Shown here in pieces: positions 19,735-29,166 of a stretch of 64,000 nucleotides of DNA. Each line of letters begins with the position of its first letter. The stretch's first letter is position 1. Under the pieces are notes generated by a model that did not search any database, was not told where the DNA came from, and was given only the letters and a program-made list of their open reading frames with translations. Both the position numbers and the translations under genes were made by a program. Source of the DNA: Vreelandella jeotgali Hwa (GTDB taxonomy: Bacteria; Pseudomonadota; Gammaproteobacteria; Pseudomonadales; Halomonadaceae); contig NZ_AMQY01000014.1 in assembly GCF_000334215.1 (NCBI RefSeq), positions 248,001 to 312,000 on the forward strand. Direction: 5' to 3'.

Positions 19735-21414
19735 ATGAGCGAAAGCTTTGCTGAACTGTTTGAACAGTCCCTTAACGACATCAATATGGAGCCGGGTGCC
19801 ATTGTGGCAGCCCAGGTGGTCGACATTGACGGTGACTGGGTTACCGTCAACGCCGGCCTGAAATCCGAAGGTCAGATCCCCGCGTCGCAATTCCTCGACG
19901 AAAACGGCAACGTCGCCATTGCCGTGGGTGACGAAGTCCACGTCGCTCTGGAAGCCGTTGAAGACGGTTTCGGTGCTACCCGCCTGTCCCGCGAAAAGGC
20001 CAAGCGCGCCGAAGCGTGGAAAGTGCTGGAAGCCGCTTTCGAGAAGGAAGAAATCGTCAAGGGCGTGATCAACGGCAAGGTCAAGGGTGGCTTCACCGTT
20101 GACGTTGACTCCATTCGCGCCTTCCTGCCGGGTTCGCTGGTGGACGTTCGCCCCGTGCGCGACACCACGCACCTGGAGAACAAGGAGCTGGACTTCAAGG
20201 TCATCAAGCTCGACCCCAAGCGCAACAACGTCGTGGTATCGCGCCGCGCCGTGCTCGAAGCGGAAAACAGCGCCGAGCGTGAAGCGCTGCTCGCCACGCT
20301 TCAGGAAGGCCAGCAGATCAAGGGTATCGTCAAGAACCTGACCGACTACGGTGCCTTCGTCGATCTCGGCGGCGTAGACGGCCTGCTGCACATCACCGAC
20401 ATGGCCTGGAAGCGCATCAAGCATCCGAGCGAAATTGTCTCCGTCGGCGACGAGATCAACGTCAAGGTGCTGAAGTTTGACCGCGAGCGCAACCGCGTAT
20501 CGCTGGGTCTCAAGCAGCTGGGCGAAGATCCGTGGGTCAACATCAAGGGTCGCTACCCGGAAGGCACCAAGGTGCACGCCAACGTCACCAACCTCACCGA
20601 CTACGGCTGCTTTGCCGAGCTGGAAGAGGGTGTCGAAGGTCTGGTTCACGTCTCCGAAATGGACTGGACCAACAAGAACATCCACCCGTCCAAGGTTGTG
20701 CAGGTGGGTGACGATGTTGACGTCATGGTGCTGGATATCGACGAGGAGCGTCGTCGTATCTCTCTGGGTATCAAGCAGTGCACTGCCAACCCCTGGGAAA
20801 CCTTCAACGCCGAGTACAACAAGGGCGACCGCGTTGCCGGTACCATCAAGTCGATCACCGACTTTGGTATCTTCATCGGCCTGCCCGGCGGCATCGACGG
20901 CCTGGTTCACCTGTCCGATATCTCCTGGACCGAAACCGGCGAAGAAGCGGTACGCCAGTTCAAGAAGGGCGAAGAAGCCGAAGCCGTTATTCTGTCCATC
21001 GATCCCGAGCGCGAGCGCATCTCGCTGGGCATCAAGCAGATGGATACCGATCCGGTTGCCGAGTATCTGTCCGTCAACGACAAGGGCTCCATCGTCACCG
21101 GCCGTGTGGTCGAGGTTGATGCCAAGCAGGCGCAAGTTGAGCTGGCCACCGACGTCGTTGCCGTGCTCAAGGCGTCCGAGATCAGCGCCGACCGCGTGGA
21201 AGACGCGCGCAATGCGCTGAACGAAGGCGACAGCGTCGAAGCCCGCATCGTCAGCGTTGACCGCAAGAGCCGCCAGATCAATCTCTCGGTCAAGGCCAAG
21301 GATCAGGACGATACTCGCCAGAACATGAAGAAACTGCGCGAGGAAGATCAGGATGCCGCCGGCGGCGCCACCACGATCGGCGATCTGATCAAGCAGCAGA
21401 TGGGTCAGGACTAA
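19735..21414 (+). CDS. rpsA: 30S ribosomal protein S1
   Basis: The 559-residue S1 with six S1/OB-fold repeats spread over residues 20-530 (for example [25 protein letters not shown] and later copies). It binds mRNA upstream of the start codon on the small subunit. Its own start has GTAGGAA seven bases upstream. The gene ends with a strong terminator. ihfB, which often follows rpsA, is not here. Confidence 0.99.
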   Translation: MSESFAELFEQSLNDINMEPGAIVAAQVVDIDGDWVTVNAGLKSEGQIPASQFLDENGNVAIAVGDEVHVALEAVEDGFGATRLSREKAKRAEAWKVLEAAFEKEEIVKGVINGKVKGGFTVDVDSIRAFLPGSLVDVRPVRDTTHLENKELDFKVIKLDPKRNNVVVSRRAVLEAENSAEREALLATLQEGQQIKGIVKNLTDYGAFVDLGGVDGLLHITDMAWKRIKHPSEIVSVGDEINVKVLKFDRERNRVSLGLKQLGEDPWVNIKGRYPEGTKVHANVTNLTDYGCFAELEEGVEGLVHVSEMDWTNKNIHPSKVVQVGDDVDVMVLDIDEERRRISLGIKQCTANPWETFNAEYNKGDRVAGTIKSITDFGIFIGLPGGIDGLVHLSDISWTETGEEAVRQFKKGEEAEAVILSIDPERERISLGIKQMDTDPVAEYLSVNDKGSIVTGRVVEVDAKQAQVELATDVVAVLKASEISADRVEDARNALNEGDSVEARIVSVDRKSRQINLSVKAKDQDDTRQNMKKLREEDQDAAGGATTIGDLIKQQMGQD

Positions 21415-21455
21415 ACCTCCAGAGGTTCCCGACGGTAGCCTCATGACTGCCGCAT

Positions 21456-21488
21456 AAAACGCCGCCCCGACCGGGGCGGCGTTTTTTT
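21456..21488 (+). terminator. Rho-independent terminator after rpsA
   Basis: GCCGCCCC, loop GACC, GGGGCGGC, flanked by AAAAC and GTTTTTTT, giving a 13-bp stem and T-run about 40 bases after the rpsA stop. Confidence 0.95.
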
Positions 21489-22059
21489 GGCACAGTATCC
21501 TGTTCACGCCTTACAAAAGCCCTTGCCGAAGCGCGGGTATTATCATTTCAACGTGGTAACTATTATCCCCTGGCACTCGATATTAAACTGATTTATCAGC
21601 GATATCGAAAGTTTTTATTAAACTGTGTCAACTTCGTGCAAGAAGGGAATTTCAGTGGCTTTGTATCCGTTTGTTATCGAGTTTCCATTGGATTCATCTC
21701 CGCTATTTCCCGATACGCCGGTTTTCACCCGCTGGCGTTGTGGCAGCTTTGTCGTTTTAACAGAGTGTCGGGAAGAGGGTGTCTATTAGCTTCCGGCACG
21801 GCCTGAATAATTAAATAAATAATGAAAGGTTGCGAGTTGGCATTTATAGCGTAATAATGTGCTCGCACAGTATGGAGCATTAACAAGCGGATCGTTGATC
21901 ATTCGACCTGTCGTTTTCCATATTGAAGTCTGCCCCTCAAAGCCTCCTTTAACGCCTTTGGCAGACATAATCAAAGCCGCTTGCCGGGTCGCAAATAACC
22001 GCGGCTCCTTCCCGGCAAGGTCTGTCGGTTGGCCACTTTTACTTTGCAAGGATTTTTCC
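21489..22059. other. AT-richer spacer upstream of mvaT
   Basis: About 570 bases, clearly richer in A and T than its surroundings. It holds the mvaT promoter region and possibly one 44-codon reading frame. MvaT/H-NS-type proteins bind such DNA, so autoregulation is plausible. Confidence 0.5.
21655..21789 (+). CDS. possible 44-aa small protein
   Basis: A GTG-initiated frame of 44 codons with AAGAAGGGA nine bases upstream. The predicted peptide starts VALYPFVIEFPLDSS and ends EEGVY, with two cysteines. There is no recognisable family and the spacer is AT-rich, so it may be chance. Confidence 0.25.
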   Translation: MALYPFVIEFPLDSSPLFPDTPVFTRWRCGSFVVLTECREEGVY

Positions 22060-22425
22060 ATGTCGCTAATCAATGAATATATCCAGAAAGAACAGCAGCT
22101 AAAGCAGCTCCAGCAAGACCTGGTGCGCCTCGAGGAAGACCAGCGTCTCAAAAGCGAGCTGGAGCTCAAGGGCAAACTCGAAAGTCTGATGGAAGAGTTC
22201 GACAAGCGTCCGTCCGACATCATCGCACTGCTGGACCCCGAACAGGCCAACAGCAAGAGCACAACCACAACCGGTCGTCGCAAGCGTCGTCTGAAAATCT
22301 ATGAAAACCCGCATACCGGCGATGTCATCAAAACGCGCGGCGGTAACCACAAGGGGCTGCGCAGCTGGAAGAGCGAATACGGTGATGAAACCGTCGAATC
22401 CTGGCTGGTACGCATGGAAGACTGA
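22060..22425 (+). CDS. MvaT/MvaU-type H-NS family xenogeneic silencer
   Basis: A 121-residue protein beginning MSLINEYIQKEQQLKQLQQDL, the typical MvaT N-terminus. Residues 1-60 are a coiled-coil oligomerisation region. The C-terminal half has the MvaT DNA-binding signature (YENPHTGDVIKTRGGNHKGL, then LRSWKSEYG and VESWL). Such proteins coat and silence AT-rich horizontally acquired DNA in pseudomonads and relatives. GCAAGGA lies nine bases before the ATG. In-frame codons upstream lack family similarity. Confidence 0.93.
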   Translation: MSLINEYIQKEQQLKQLQQDLVRLEEDQRLKSELELKGKLESLMEEFDKRPSDIIALLDPEQANSKSTTTTGRRKRRLKIYENPHTGDVIKTRGGNHKGLRSWKSEYGDETVESWLVRMED

Positions 22426-23196
22426 GGCCGCCTCGGCCTCTGGCAGGCGCGCCCGGGCGTTAAGCCGATGCCCGGGAGCCTGTGTTGTTACACTCAACCC
22501 GGCCTCCAGTTCCTTGACCTTCAGTGCTTCGGCCTTCAATGGCCATTGTTTTCAGTGGTCGGCCTTCAACTCTTCAATCTGGAACTCACCGGCTTGCACG
22601 TCACTTTCCGGGTAAAATTGACCGGGCATTGCCGGGAAGGTTCGGCAGAGAAGGCCAGTGAGAGAAGGTCTGGCCGGAAAAGCTTTGCTGGTAAAGCCCA
22701 ACAGAGCAAGCTCGACCGAGAAGGTTCAACAGCGACAGCTGGGGATATTCAGGGCGCACAGCTCAGATGGGCCACCCGTTTTGCCATTCATGGGGTAACG
22801 CTTCCTGTGCCCCTGAGGTCAGGCTCTGAATCCGGCCAACAGCGGCGTTAACCCCTGTTTATCGGCAAAACACTCGAGACCCGGATTCAGCCGACCGAAA
22901 TCCAACAAGAGTTTTTATAAAGCAATCTATAAGATTTTTCTTGATTGCATTTTGTTATAAGTTTTTACCATAGCATTCAACGATCATTCCCATGATGGTT
23001 GGCTATCGTCGTTTATCGTGTCGGTTTCAGCTAAAGGCTTTAGAGAAAAGCTTGGGCAAAAAGCTCTGTGAAAAAGCTCTGGCAAAAAGCTTTAGCGACA
23101 CGCTATTGCGACAGCGCTTGATTGCGACAGTCGGTAGCGTCGGTATGCCACACCTTCATCAATACAGCCTTTTTCTCAGGTGACAATGGAATACGC
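22426..23196. other. 770-bp repeat-bearing spacer without a convincing gene
   Basis: It contains two imperfect copies (about 31 bases apart) of a 20-base segment ending CGGCCTTCAA (22520-22539 and 22551-22569), four scattered GAAGG motifs at about 22635-22727, an AT-rich stretch at 22908-22990 that could hold a promoter, and a four-unit tandem repeat at 23045-23096. Reading frames here have no good start site or family similarity. Confidence 0.6.
23045..23096. repeat. four tandem 13-bp units
   Basis: GAAAAGCTTGGGC, AAAAAGCTCTGTG, AAAAAGCTCTGGC and AAAAAGCTTTAGC follow each other without gaps. The period is not a multiple of three, so a coding origin is unlikely. The array ends 100 bases before the small gene at 23197. 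Confidence 0.85.
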
Positions 23197-23526
23197 ATGA
23201 AGCAACGTAAAGCGGCCAAACCGGAGAGCGAACGCGATAAGCTGCGTCAGTTTCAGCAGCTGGACGACGATTTTGCCAGGGCGCTACAGGACCTGGATGA
23301 CCCACAGAGCGCGGACGATATTCCCACCGGCCCTCCCGTGCGTTCGCTTGCCGCCATGGAAGAAGATGACAGCGCCGCCCGGGCCGAGACGGCTCGCCAG
23401 CAGGCATTCAGCCGCCAGGTAGAAACGCTGCTCAGCGATTACCAGATATCCCATGCCGGGCTCAAGGCGCTGATTGATACCCTGATGGCCAACGGCCTCT
23501 GGCAGGACGAGGGGCCGGCTGCCTAG
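23197..23526 (+). CDS. hypothetical 109-aa charged protein
   Basis: An acidic, helical protein starting MKQRKAAKPESERDKLRQF and ending DTLMANGLWQDEGPAA. It has no signal peptide or membrane segment. I chose this ATG because the family-like charged sequence begins here; the 25 codons upstream read as spacer. It meets the Tus-like gene tail to tail with a 4-base overlap. No family recognised. Confidence 0.6.
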   Translation: MKQRKAAKPESERDKLRQFQQLDDDFARALQDLDDPQSADDIPTGPPVRSLAAMEEDDSAARAETARQQAFSRQVETLLSDYQISHAGLKALIDTLMANGLWQDEGPAA

Positions 23527-24401
23527 CGGTAGCGGTATACCCGCAGGCTGGGCAGGAAGGGTTCGTTTTCCAGCTTCTCGTCCCGGCGCCGGGCGCGGGT
23601 GCGTTTTTCCGGCGGCGCGGCGGGCGGTTGGTTGGTATGCGGCAGGCGGCCATCTTCACGAGGAATGAAAATCGGCATGGCGACGTTGAGCGCACGCCGA
23701 ACGCGGCCGTCTTCCAGCGGGGTCGTAAAGAACAGGTTGGCCCGCATCAGCGGTGCCTGGGGCTGCACCTGCGCCAGCGGCTCGCCGGCGGGAATGCCCG
23801 CCAGTTTTTTGAGCTGAATGCGGATGTGCGCCGCTTCGCTGTCCAGCGCCAGTAGCTTCTTCTCTGCCTGCGGCACGTCGAGTCGTTTGATCGAACGACC
23901 GCTGCTGTACCAGGCAAAGCGCACCCGCGATACCGGTCCTTCGGCGGTGGGCAGCTGGCGCCAGCACTGTTTCAGGTGCAGGCGCGCCAGGCCGTTGCGT
24001 TCCAGCACCTGCTCGACCTGCGGATGGCGCCCGGGCAGCCGCGAACGGCTTTCGCTGAGCAGGGCGGGGGATTGCTGCTTGATGGCCTGCAGGCATTCGC
24101 TGAACGCGCTCTTGGCCGCGTTGGCGGCGGCGACTGCCTGCATCAGCCGCTCATCGGCGGCGATCAAACCGATATGGTTGCGTGTTTCGCGGCCGTCCTG
24201 GCCGGGCAGGTGCCACATATCCAGCAGCGCCGCGGTAAGCCACTCCACCCCCGGCGCCGGGTCGTACAGCGCCCAGGCGCTGGCGGGCCCTTCGGCAAAG
24301 CAAACGATGACCTGATTCAGCGTGGCCAGCACCTCGTCGAAGGCGGCGTCCAGACGCTGCAGCAGCCGGTAGTCCACCGGGCGGGCATCTTCGGGCGGCA
24401 T
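23523..24401 (-). CDS. Tus-like DNA replication terminus-binding protein
   Basis: A 292-residue basic protein that I read as a diverged Ter-binding (Tus) homologue. Landmarks shared in order with E. coli Tus are a central RLPG segment, a VRFAW...IKRLDVPQAEKKL stretch corresponding to RFGW...IKNLHRDEVLAQLEKSL, a KVQP-like VQPQAPLMRANLFF segment, and a C-terminal LPSLRVYRYR corresponding to IPRLHLYVAD. Tus binds Ter sites and blocks the replisome in one direction. GAGGAG is six bases before the start. The assignment is from recalled sequence similarity and is weak in the N-terminal half. Confidence 0.6.
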   Translation of the reverse strand: MPPEDARPVDYRLLQRLDAAFDEVLATLNQVIVCFAEGPASAWALYDPAPGVEWLTAALLDMWHLPGQDGRETRNHIGLIAADERLMQAVAAANAAKSAFSECLQAIKQQSPALLSESRSRLPGRHPQVEQVLERNGLARLHLKQCWRQLPTAEGPVSRVRFAWYSSGRSIKRLDVPQAEKKLLALDSEAAHIRIQLKKLAGIPAGEPLAQVQPQAPLMRANLFFTTPLEDGRVRRALNVAMPIFIPREDGRLPHTNQPPAAPPEKRTRARRRDEKLENEPFLPSLRVYRYR

Positions 24402-24437
24402 CAGGGCTCCTCGCCGGGATGAGTGGCACGGCCGCTG

Positions 24438-24686
24438 TCAGGACAGCGGCGCATCGCGGTCGGCCTGCTGCAGGAGCGCATCGATATCGGCTTCATCCAT
24501 GGCCGACTCGCCGCCGATGCGGTGGCTTTCGTCGGCCCAGGCGCCCAGGTCGAGCAGTTGGCAGCGCCGGCTGCAAAACGGCCGCCAGGGGTTGTCTGCC
24601 GACCAGACGACGCGGTGATGGCACTGCGGGCAGGGCACTTCACCGGGCGTTGGAGAAGTGCTGTCACGAGATGGGCGGGAAGGCAT
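24438..24686 (-). CDS. yacG: DNA gyrase inhibitor YacG
   Basis: An 82-residue zinc protein with Cys19, Cys22, Cys38 and Cys42 and the signature FCSRRCQLLDLGAW. YacG binds GyrB and blocks DNA binding by gyrase. CAAGGAG lies a few bases upstream. It follows coaE by 21 bases, the conserved pilD-coaE-yacG order. Confidence 0.95.
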   Translation of the reverse strand: MPSRPSRDSTSPTPGEVPCPQCHHRVVWSADNPWRPFCSRRCQLLDLGAWADESHRIGGESAMDEADIDALLQQADRDAPLS

Positions 24687-24707
24687 AAAAACTCCTTGGC
24701 AGGCGGA

Positions 24708-25304
24708 TCAAACAGGCGCCCGATAGCGGGCGTCCAGAGCGCTGACCTGTTCGCGCATGAACGGCGTATCGCCGCTATTATCCACCAGGTCGCAGCCACG
24801 GGAAAGGCGCTGATCGCGGGACAGCTGGGCGTCAAGAATGGCGTCGACCTGTTCCCGGCTGACGCCGTCCCTCGCCAGGGTGCGCTCGCGCTGTAGCGCT
24901 TCGGGCACATCCACGACCAGGCAGCGGTCGATCAGCGCGTCCTGCCCGCTTTCAAACAGCAGCGGCGAGACCAGCAGCACGTAGGGCGCCGGGCCGGCTT
25001 CCAGACGCTGCAGGTGCGCCAGCAGGCGTTCGCGCACCCGGGGATGGGTGATGCTTTCCAGCCACTCGCGTTCCGCCGGCGCGGAAAATATGCGTTCGCG
25101 CAGTGCGGCGCGGTTCAGGGTGCCGTCCGGGTGCAGTACGGCCCGGCCATAGCGACGGTGGATGGCGTCAAGCGCCGGTTCGCCGGGGGCGACAATTTCC
25201 CGGGCAACGTCGTCGGCGTCGACCCAGGCCGCGCCGAGTTCGGCAAAGGCGCGCGCGACGGTCGATTTGCCCGAGCCGATGCCGCCGGTCAGACCGATGA
25301 TCAT
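24708..25304 (-). CDS. coaE: dephospho-CoA kinase
   Basis: Last step of coenzyme A synthesis. The 198-residue protein has the P-loop GLTGGIGSGKST (5-16) and the family segments WVDADDVAREIV and VLLVSPLLFESG. It overlaps pilD by ATGA. Confidence 0.97.
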   Translation of the reverse strand: MIIGLTGGIGSGKSTVARAFAELGAAWVDADDVAREIVAPGEPALDAIHRRYGRAVLHPDGTLNRAALRERIFSAPAEREWLESITHPRVRERLLAHLQRLEAGPAPYVLLVSPLLFESGQDALIDRCLVVDVPEALQRERTLARDGVSREQVDAILDAQLSRDQRLSRGCDLVDNSGDTPFMREQVSALDARYRAPV

Positions 25305-26143
25305 GTCATCAGCCCCAGATAGGCGGCCATCAGCTCATTGCCGGCCAGCAGCCCGGCCCAGCCCGCTACGGCGAGAAAGGGGCCGAAGGGCATGGGCAGG
25401 CCCCGGCGCTCGGGGCTGGTTTGCAGCGCCAGGCCGATCAGCGCCCCGAAGCCGGCAGACATCACCAGCAGCAGCGGCAGAAAGCTCCAGCCCAGCCAGG
25501 CGCCCAGCGCGGCCAGCAGCTTGAAATCGCCGTAGCCCATGCCTTCCTTGCCGGTGACCAGCTTGAAAAGCCAGTAAAAGCCCCACAGCACCAGATACCC
25601 CGCTATCGCGCCGATGACGGCGGAAGGCAGCATCAGCGGCTGAAACAGCAGCTGATAGACCAGCCCCGCCCACAGCAGGGGCAGCGTGATGACATCGGGC
25701 AGCAGTCGGGTGCGAAAATCGATAACCGCCAGCGCCAGCAGCGCCAGGCAGGCGGCGAAGATAAAAGCCGCTTCTGCGGTCACGCCAAACAGCGCCACGG
25801 CGGTTACGCCCAGCACGCCGCCGGCGAGTTCCACCAGCGGGTACTGCACGCTGATGCGCGCCTGGCAATCGGCACAGCGGCCGCGACGCTTGAGCCAGCC
25901 GACAAGCGGGATGTTGTCGTGCCAGCGAATCGGCGCCTCGCAGGACGGGCAAATCGAGGCGGGCACCGCCAGATCAAAGCGCGATGACGGTTCGGCCGGC
26001 AGCTCCAGCGCCGCCCGGGCTTCGCTACGCCAGGTGCGCATCAGCATGACCGGCAGGCGGGTAATCACCACGTTGAGAAAGCTGCCCAGGCAAAGTCCCA
26101 GGAGCAGCACCGGTAGCCAGACCAGCAGCAGAGACGGGGTCAT
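25301..26143 (-). CDS. pilD: type IV prepilin peptidase/N-methyltransferase
   Basis: A 280-residue inner-membrane aspartic protease that cleaves prepilin leaders and methylates the new N-terminus. The N-terminal methylase part has a four-cysteine zinc motif (CPSCEAPIRW...CADCQA, about 63-95). Catalytic aspartates are in AVIDFRTRLLPD and GYGDFKLLAALG. About eight hydrophobic segments are visible. It processes the three pilins encoded at 29.4-32.0 kb. Confidence 0.97.
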   Translation of the reverse strand: MTPSLLLVWLPVLLLGLCLGSFLNVVITRLPVMLMRTWRSEARAALELPAEPSSRFDLAVPASICPSCEAPIRWHDNIPLVGWLKRRGRCADCQARISVQYPLVELAGGVLGVTAVALFGVTAEAAFIFAACLALLALAVIDFRTRLLPDVITLPLLWAGLVYQLLFQPLMLPSAVIGAIAGYLVLWGFYWLFKLVTGKEGMGYGDFKLLAALGAWLGWSFLPLLLVMSAGFGALIGLALQTSPERRGLPMPFGPFLAVAGWAGLLAGNELMAAYLGLMT

Positions 26144-26153
26144 GCAGTTCCTT

Positions 26154-27383
26154 TTAGATCGCCGTACCCAGATTGATGATGGGAAGATACATGGAAATCA
26201 CCACGCCGCCAACGAGTGTCCCCAGAACGACAATGATCAGCGGCTCCATCAGCGACGTCAGCGCATCCACCTTGTTGTCCACTTCTTCCTCGTAGTAGTC
26301 CGCCACGCGGTTGAGCATGGCATCCAGCGCACCGGATTCCTCGCCGATGCTGATCATCTGCACCACCAGCGAGGGAAAGCGGTTGGTCATGCGCATGGCA
26401 AAATGCAGCGGCTGACCGGTGGACACATCCTGTCGCGCGCGCATCACCGCTTGCTGATACACCTTGTTGCCGGTGGCCCCGGAGCAGGTCTGAAGCGCCT
26501 CGACAAGCGGCACCCCGGCCGCGAAGGTGGTCGCCAGGGTGCGCGAAAAGCGCGCCACGGCAGATTTTTGCAGGATATTGCCGATAATCGGTAAGCGCAG
26601 TATCAGGCTATGCAGGCGGTAGGCCACCCGGGGCGAGCGGCGGGCCGCCCGGCGCAACAGGAAGATGCCACCCGCCAACCCTGCCGCGGCGTGCAGCCAG
26701 TACTGCTGCGCCAGGTCCGAGAGGTGCAGGGTCACCTGCGTCATGGCGGGGAGCTCGGCGCCGAAGTTGTTGAACATTTCCTCGAACTGCGGCACCACCT
26801 TGATCAACAGCAGCAGAGTGATGCCGATGCCGATCGACATCACGGCTGCCGGATACCACATGGCCTTTTTTACTCGCCCCTTGAGCATTTCCACCTTTTC
26901 CTTGTAGGTGGCAACACGCTCCAGCATCTGGTCCAGCGAGCCGGATTGCTCGCCGGCTTCCACCAGGTTGATGAACAGGTGGTCAAAATGCCGGGGATGG
27001 CGCCGCAGGGCATCGGAAAAGCTCGCACCGGCCGCGACATCGTTCATTATCTGCTGAATGATCACCACCATGGCGGGCTTTTCGACACTTTCGGTGACGA
27101 TGTCGAGCGACTGCAGCAAAGGCACACCGGCACGGATCATGGTCGCCATCTGACGGGCAAAAACGGCGATGTCCTGCGGTTTGACGCTGCCGCGGCCCTG
27201 CATACCGCCTTTCCGTCGAATGCGGCGAACGATGATGTCATGGCGTTTGAGCTCGGTGCCGACTTCGGCCTTGCTGCGGCTGACGACTTCACCGCTGAGC
27301 TTGCGCCCGGTGGTGCTGTGGCCGCTCCACTTGAAGCGGTGGAGTTTGGCGGGTTTGCGTCGTTGACGAGGGGATTGCGCCAT
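26154..27383 (-). CDS. pilC: type IV pilus inner-membrane platform protein
   Basis: A 409-residue GspF/PilC protein: two cytoplasmic GspF domains (about 75-200 and 280-400) with three membrane helices, and the typical FSRTLATTFAAGVPLVEAL repeat of VFARQMATMIRAGVPLLQSL. It anchors pilus assembly and couples to PilB. AAAGGAAC precedes the start. It lies between pilB and pilD with short gaps. Confidence 0.97.
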   Translation of the reverse strand: MAQSPRQRRKPAKLHRFKWSGHSTTGRKLSGEVVSRSKAEVGTELKRHDIIVRRIRRKGGMQGRGSVKPQDIAVFARQMATMIRAGVPLLQSLDIVTESVEKPAMVVIIQQIMNDVAAGASFSDALRRHPRHFDHLFINLVEAGEQSGSLDQMLERVATYKEKVEMLKGRVKKAMWYPAAVMSIGIGITLLLLIKVVPQFEEMFNNFGAELPAMTQVTLHLSDLAQQYWLHAAAGLAGGIFLLRRAARRSPRVAYRLHSLILRLPIIGNILQKSAVARFSRTLATTFAAGVPLVEALQTCSGATGNKVYQQAVMRARQDVSTGQPLHFAMRMTNRFPSLVVQMISIGEESGALDAMLNRVADYYEEEVDNKVDALTSLMEPLIIVVLGTLVGGVVISMYLPIINLGTAI

Positions 27384-27411
27384 GCCTGTTCCTTTGTCGG
27401 TGGCTGTGTCC

Positions 27412-29166
27412 TTATTCCTTCGTGACCCGGTTGACTTCCTCGAGGCTGGTAATACCCTCCATCACCTTCATCAGACCGCTGTGATGCAGGTTGGTAAAGC
27501 CTTCCTGGCGGGCCTGGCGGTCGATATCCAGAGAGTTGGCATCGCGCATGATCAGCTGGCGCATGGCCTCGGTGACCGGCACAACCTCGTAAATGCCGAT
27601 ACGCCCCTTGTAACCCTGGGTACACTGCTTGCAGCCCGCCGGCTGGTAGATGGTCGAGCGTTCGATATCGGCCTCGCTGAAGCCTTCATGGCGCAGCGCT
27701 CGGGCGGGAATGTCCGCCGGCTCCTTGCATTGCGGGCAGAGAACCCTGACCAGACGCTGGGCGATAATCAGACTCACCGCGCTGGCAATGTTGAACGGCG
27801 ACACGCCCATGTTGGATAACCGCGTCAGCGTCTCGGCGGCGGAGTTGGTGTGCACTGTGGAAAGCACCAGGTGGCCGGTTTGCGCGGCCTTGACCGAAAT
27901 CTCGGCGGTCTCCAGGTCGCGCACCTCGCCCACCATGACCACGTCGGGGTCCTGACGCAAAAACGCGCGCAGGGCACTGGCAAAGTCCAGCCCGATTTTG
28001 GGCAGCACGTTGACCTGGTTGATGCCGGGCACCTTGATCTCCACCGGGTCTTCGGCGGTGCAGATGTTGCGCTCGATCTGGTTGAGGATATTGATGCCGG
28101 TATACAGCGATACGGTTTTACCGCTGCCCGTCGGGCCGGTCACCAGAATCATGCCCTGGGGCTGGGCCAGCGCCTTTTCATAGTGGGCCTTCTGATCCTG
28201 GGTAAAGCCCAGCTGGTCGATGCCCAGCTGAGCGGCGGTGGGGTCCAGCAGCCGCAGCACGATCTTCTCGCCGTAGACCGTGGGCAGCGAGTTGACGCGG
28301 AAGTCCAGCGAACGGGTACGCGACAGCTTCAGCTTGATGGCGCCGTCCTGGGGCAGGCGGCGTTCGGAGATATCCAGCCGCGACATGATTTTCAGCCGCG
28401 CGGCGATGCGGTGGCGCATGGCAAACGGCGGGCGGGCCGCTTCCAGCAGCATGCCGTCCACCCGGAAACGCACACGGTAGCTGTGTTCATACGGCTCGAA
28501 ATGGATATCCGACGCCTCCTGGCGGATGGCATCGAGCAGGATCTTGTTGACGAACTTGACCACCGGAGCGTCGTCGCTGCTGTCGGAGGTTTCCTCCAGC
28601 GGCACATCTTCCCCGCCCCCACTCTGGACGTTAAGCGACGACACGGCATCATCGACGTTGTCCAGATCCTCGAGCATCTTGCGCTCGCTCTGGGCCAGAT
28701 AGGAGCGCAGGGTGGTGTCAAGCTGATTGACGGGCGCCAGCACGCCGTCAACGCTGAGCCCGGTGGCAAACTGCAGCTCGTCCAGCTGGGTCAGCGTCGC
28801 CGGGTAGGGCACCGCAACCGTCAGGCGGTGCTCATGCCGAGCCAGCGGCAACACGCCCAGGTTTCGCAATACCCTGGCCGGATAGTGCTCGGCAGGGGGC
28901 AGCGCGCCCAGGCGCACGGCGTCCAGATCCACCACCGGTAGCCCGTACTCCCGGGCAGCGGCGACCGTCGCCTCGACCGGATCCACCAGCCGATGTTCCA
29001 CCACATGGCGCAGCAGCGGAATTTCCTGCTGTTCGGCGGCCGCTCGGGCTCGGGTTACCTCGGTTTCCGTCAGCAGGCCGTGATTGACCAGCCGCTCGGC
29101 TATACCGCGCAGCCCGCCCCGGGCAGCCGCGTGGCTCAGCGTTGACTCGGAGGAAGGTTGGCTCAT
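27412..29166 (-). CDS. pilB: type IV pilus extension ATPase
   Basis: A 584-residue hexameric ATPase that powers pilus growth. N-terminal MshEN/GspE-II-like domain (about 20-160), then the motor domain with Walker A GPTGSGKTVSLYT, Walker B VGEVRDLET, and a four-cysteine zinc site (CPQC...CKQC) near 450-490. I start at MSQPSSEST; a TTG two codons upstream is possible. It is transcribed away from the pilin genes across a 240-base spacer. Confidence 0.97.
   Translation of the reverse strand: MSQPSSESTLSHAAARGGLRGIAERLVNHGLLTETEVTRARAAAEQQEIPLLRHVVEHRLVDPVEATVAAAREYGLPVVDLDAVRLGALPPAEHYPARVLRNLGVLPLARHEHRLTVAVPYPATLTQLDELQFATGLSVDGVLAPVNQLDTTLRSYLAQSERKMLEDLDNVDDAVSSLNVQSGGGEDVPLEETSDSSDDAPVVKFVNKILLDAIRQEASDIHFEPYEHSYRVRFRVDGMLLEAARPPFAMRHRIAARLKIMSRLDISERRLPQDGAIKLKLSRTRSLDFRVNSLPTVYGEKIVLRLLDPTAAQLGIDQLGFTQDQKAHYEKALAQPQGMILVTGPTGSGKTVSLYTGINILNQIERNICTAEDPVEIKVPGINQVNVLPKIGLDFASALRAFLRQDPDVVMVGEVRDLETAEISVKAAQTGHLVLSTVHTNSAAETLTRLSNMGVSPFNIASAVSLIIAQRLVRVLCPQCKEPADIPARALRHEGFSEADIERSTIYQPAGCKQCTQGYKGRIGIYEVVPVTEAMRQLIMRDANSLDIDRQARQEGFTNLHHSGLMKVMEGITSLEEVNRVTKE

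Noticed and set aside
22948-22972. Ter-like site (TTTTGTTATAAGTTTTT) near the Tus-like gene
   Set aside because: It matches the E. coli Ter core only partly and has G in place of the C needed for the lock. It lies in general AT-rich DNA.
22992-23183. 63-codon lysine-rich reading frame
   Set aside because: It is created by the 13-bp tandem repeats, whose period is not a multiple of three, and has no ribosome site.
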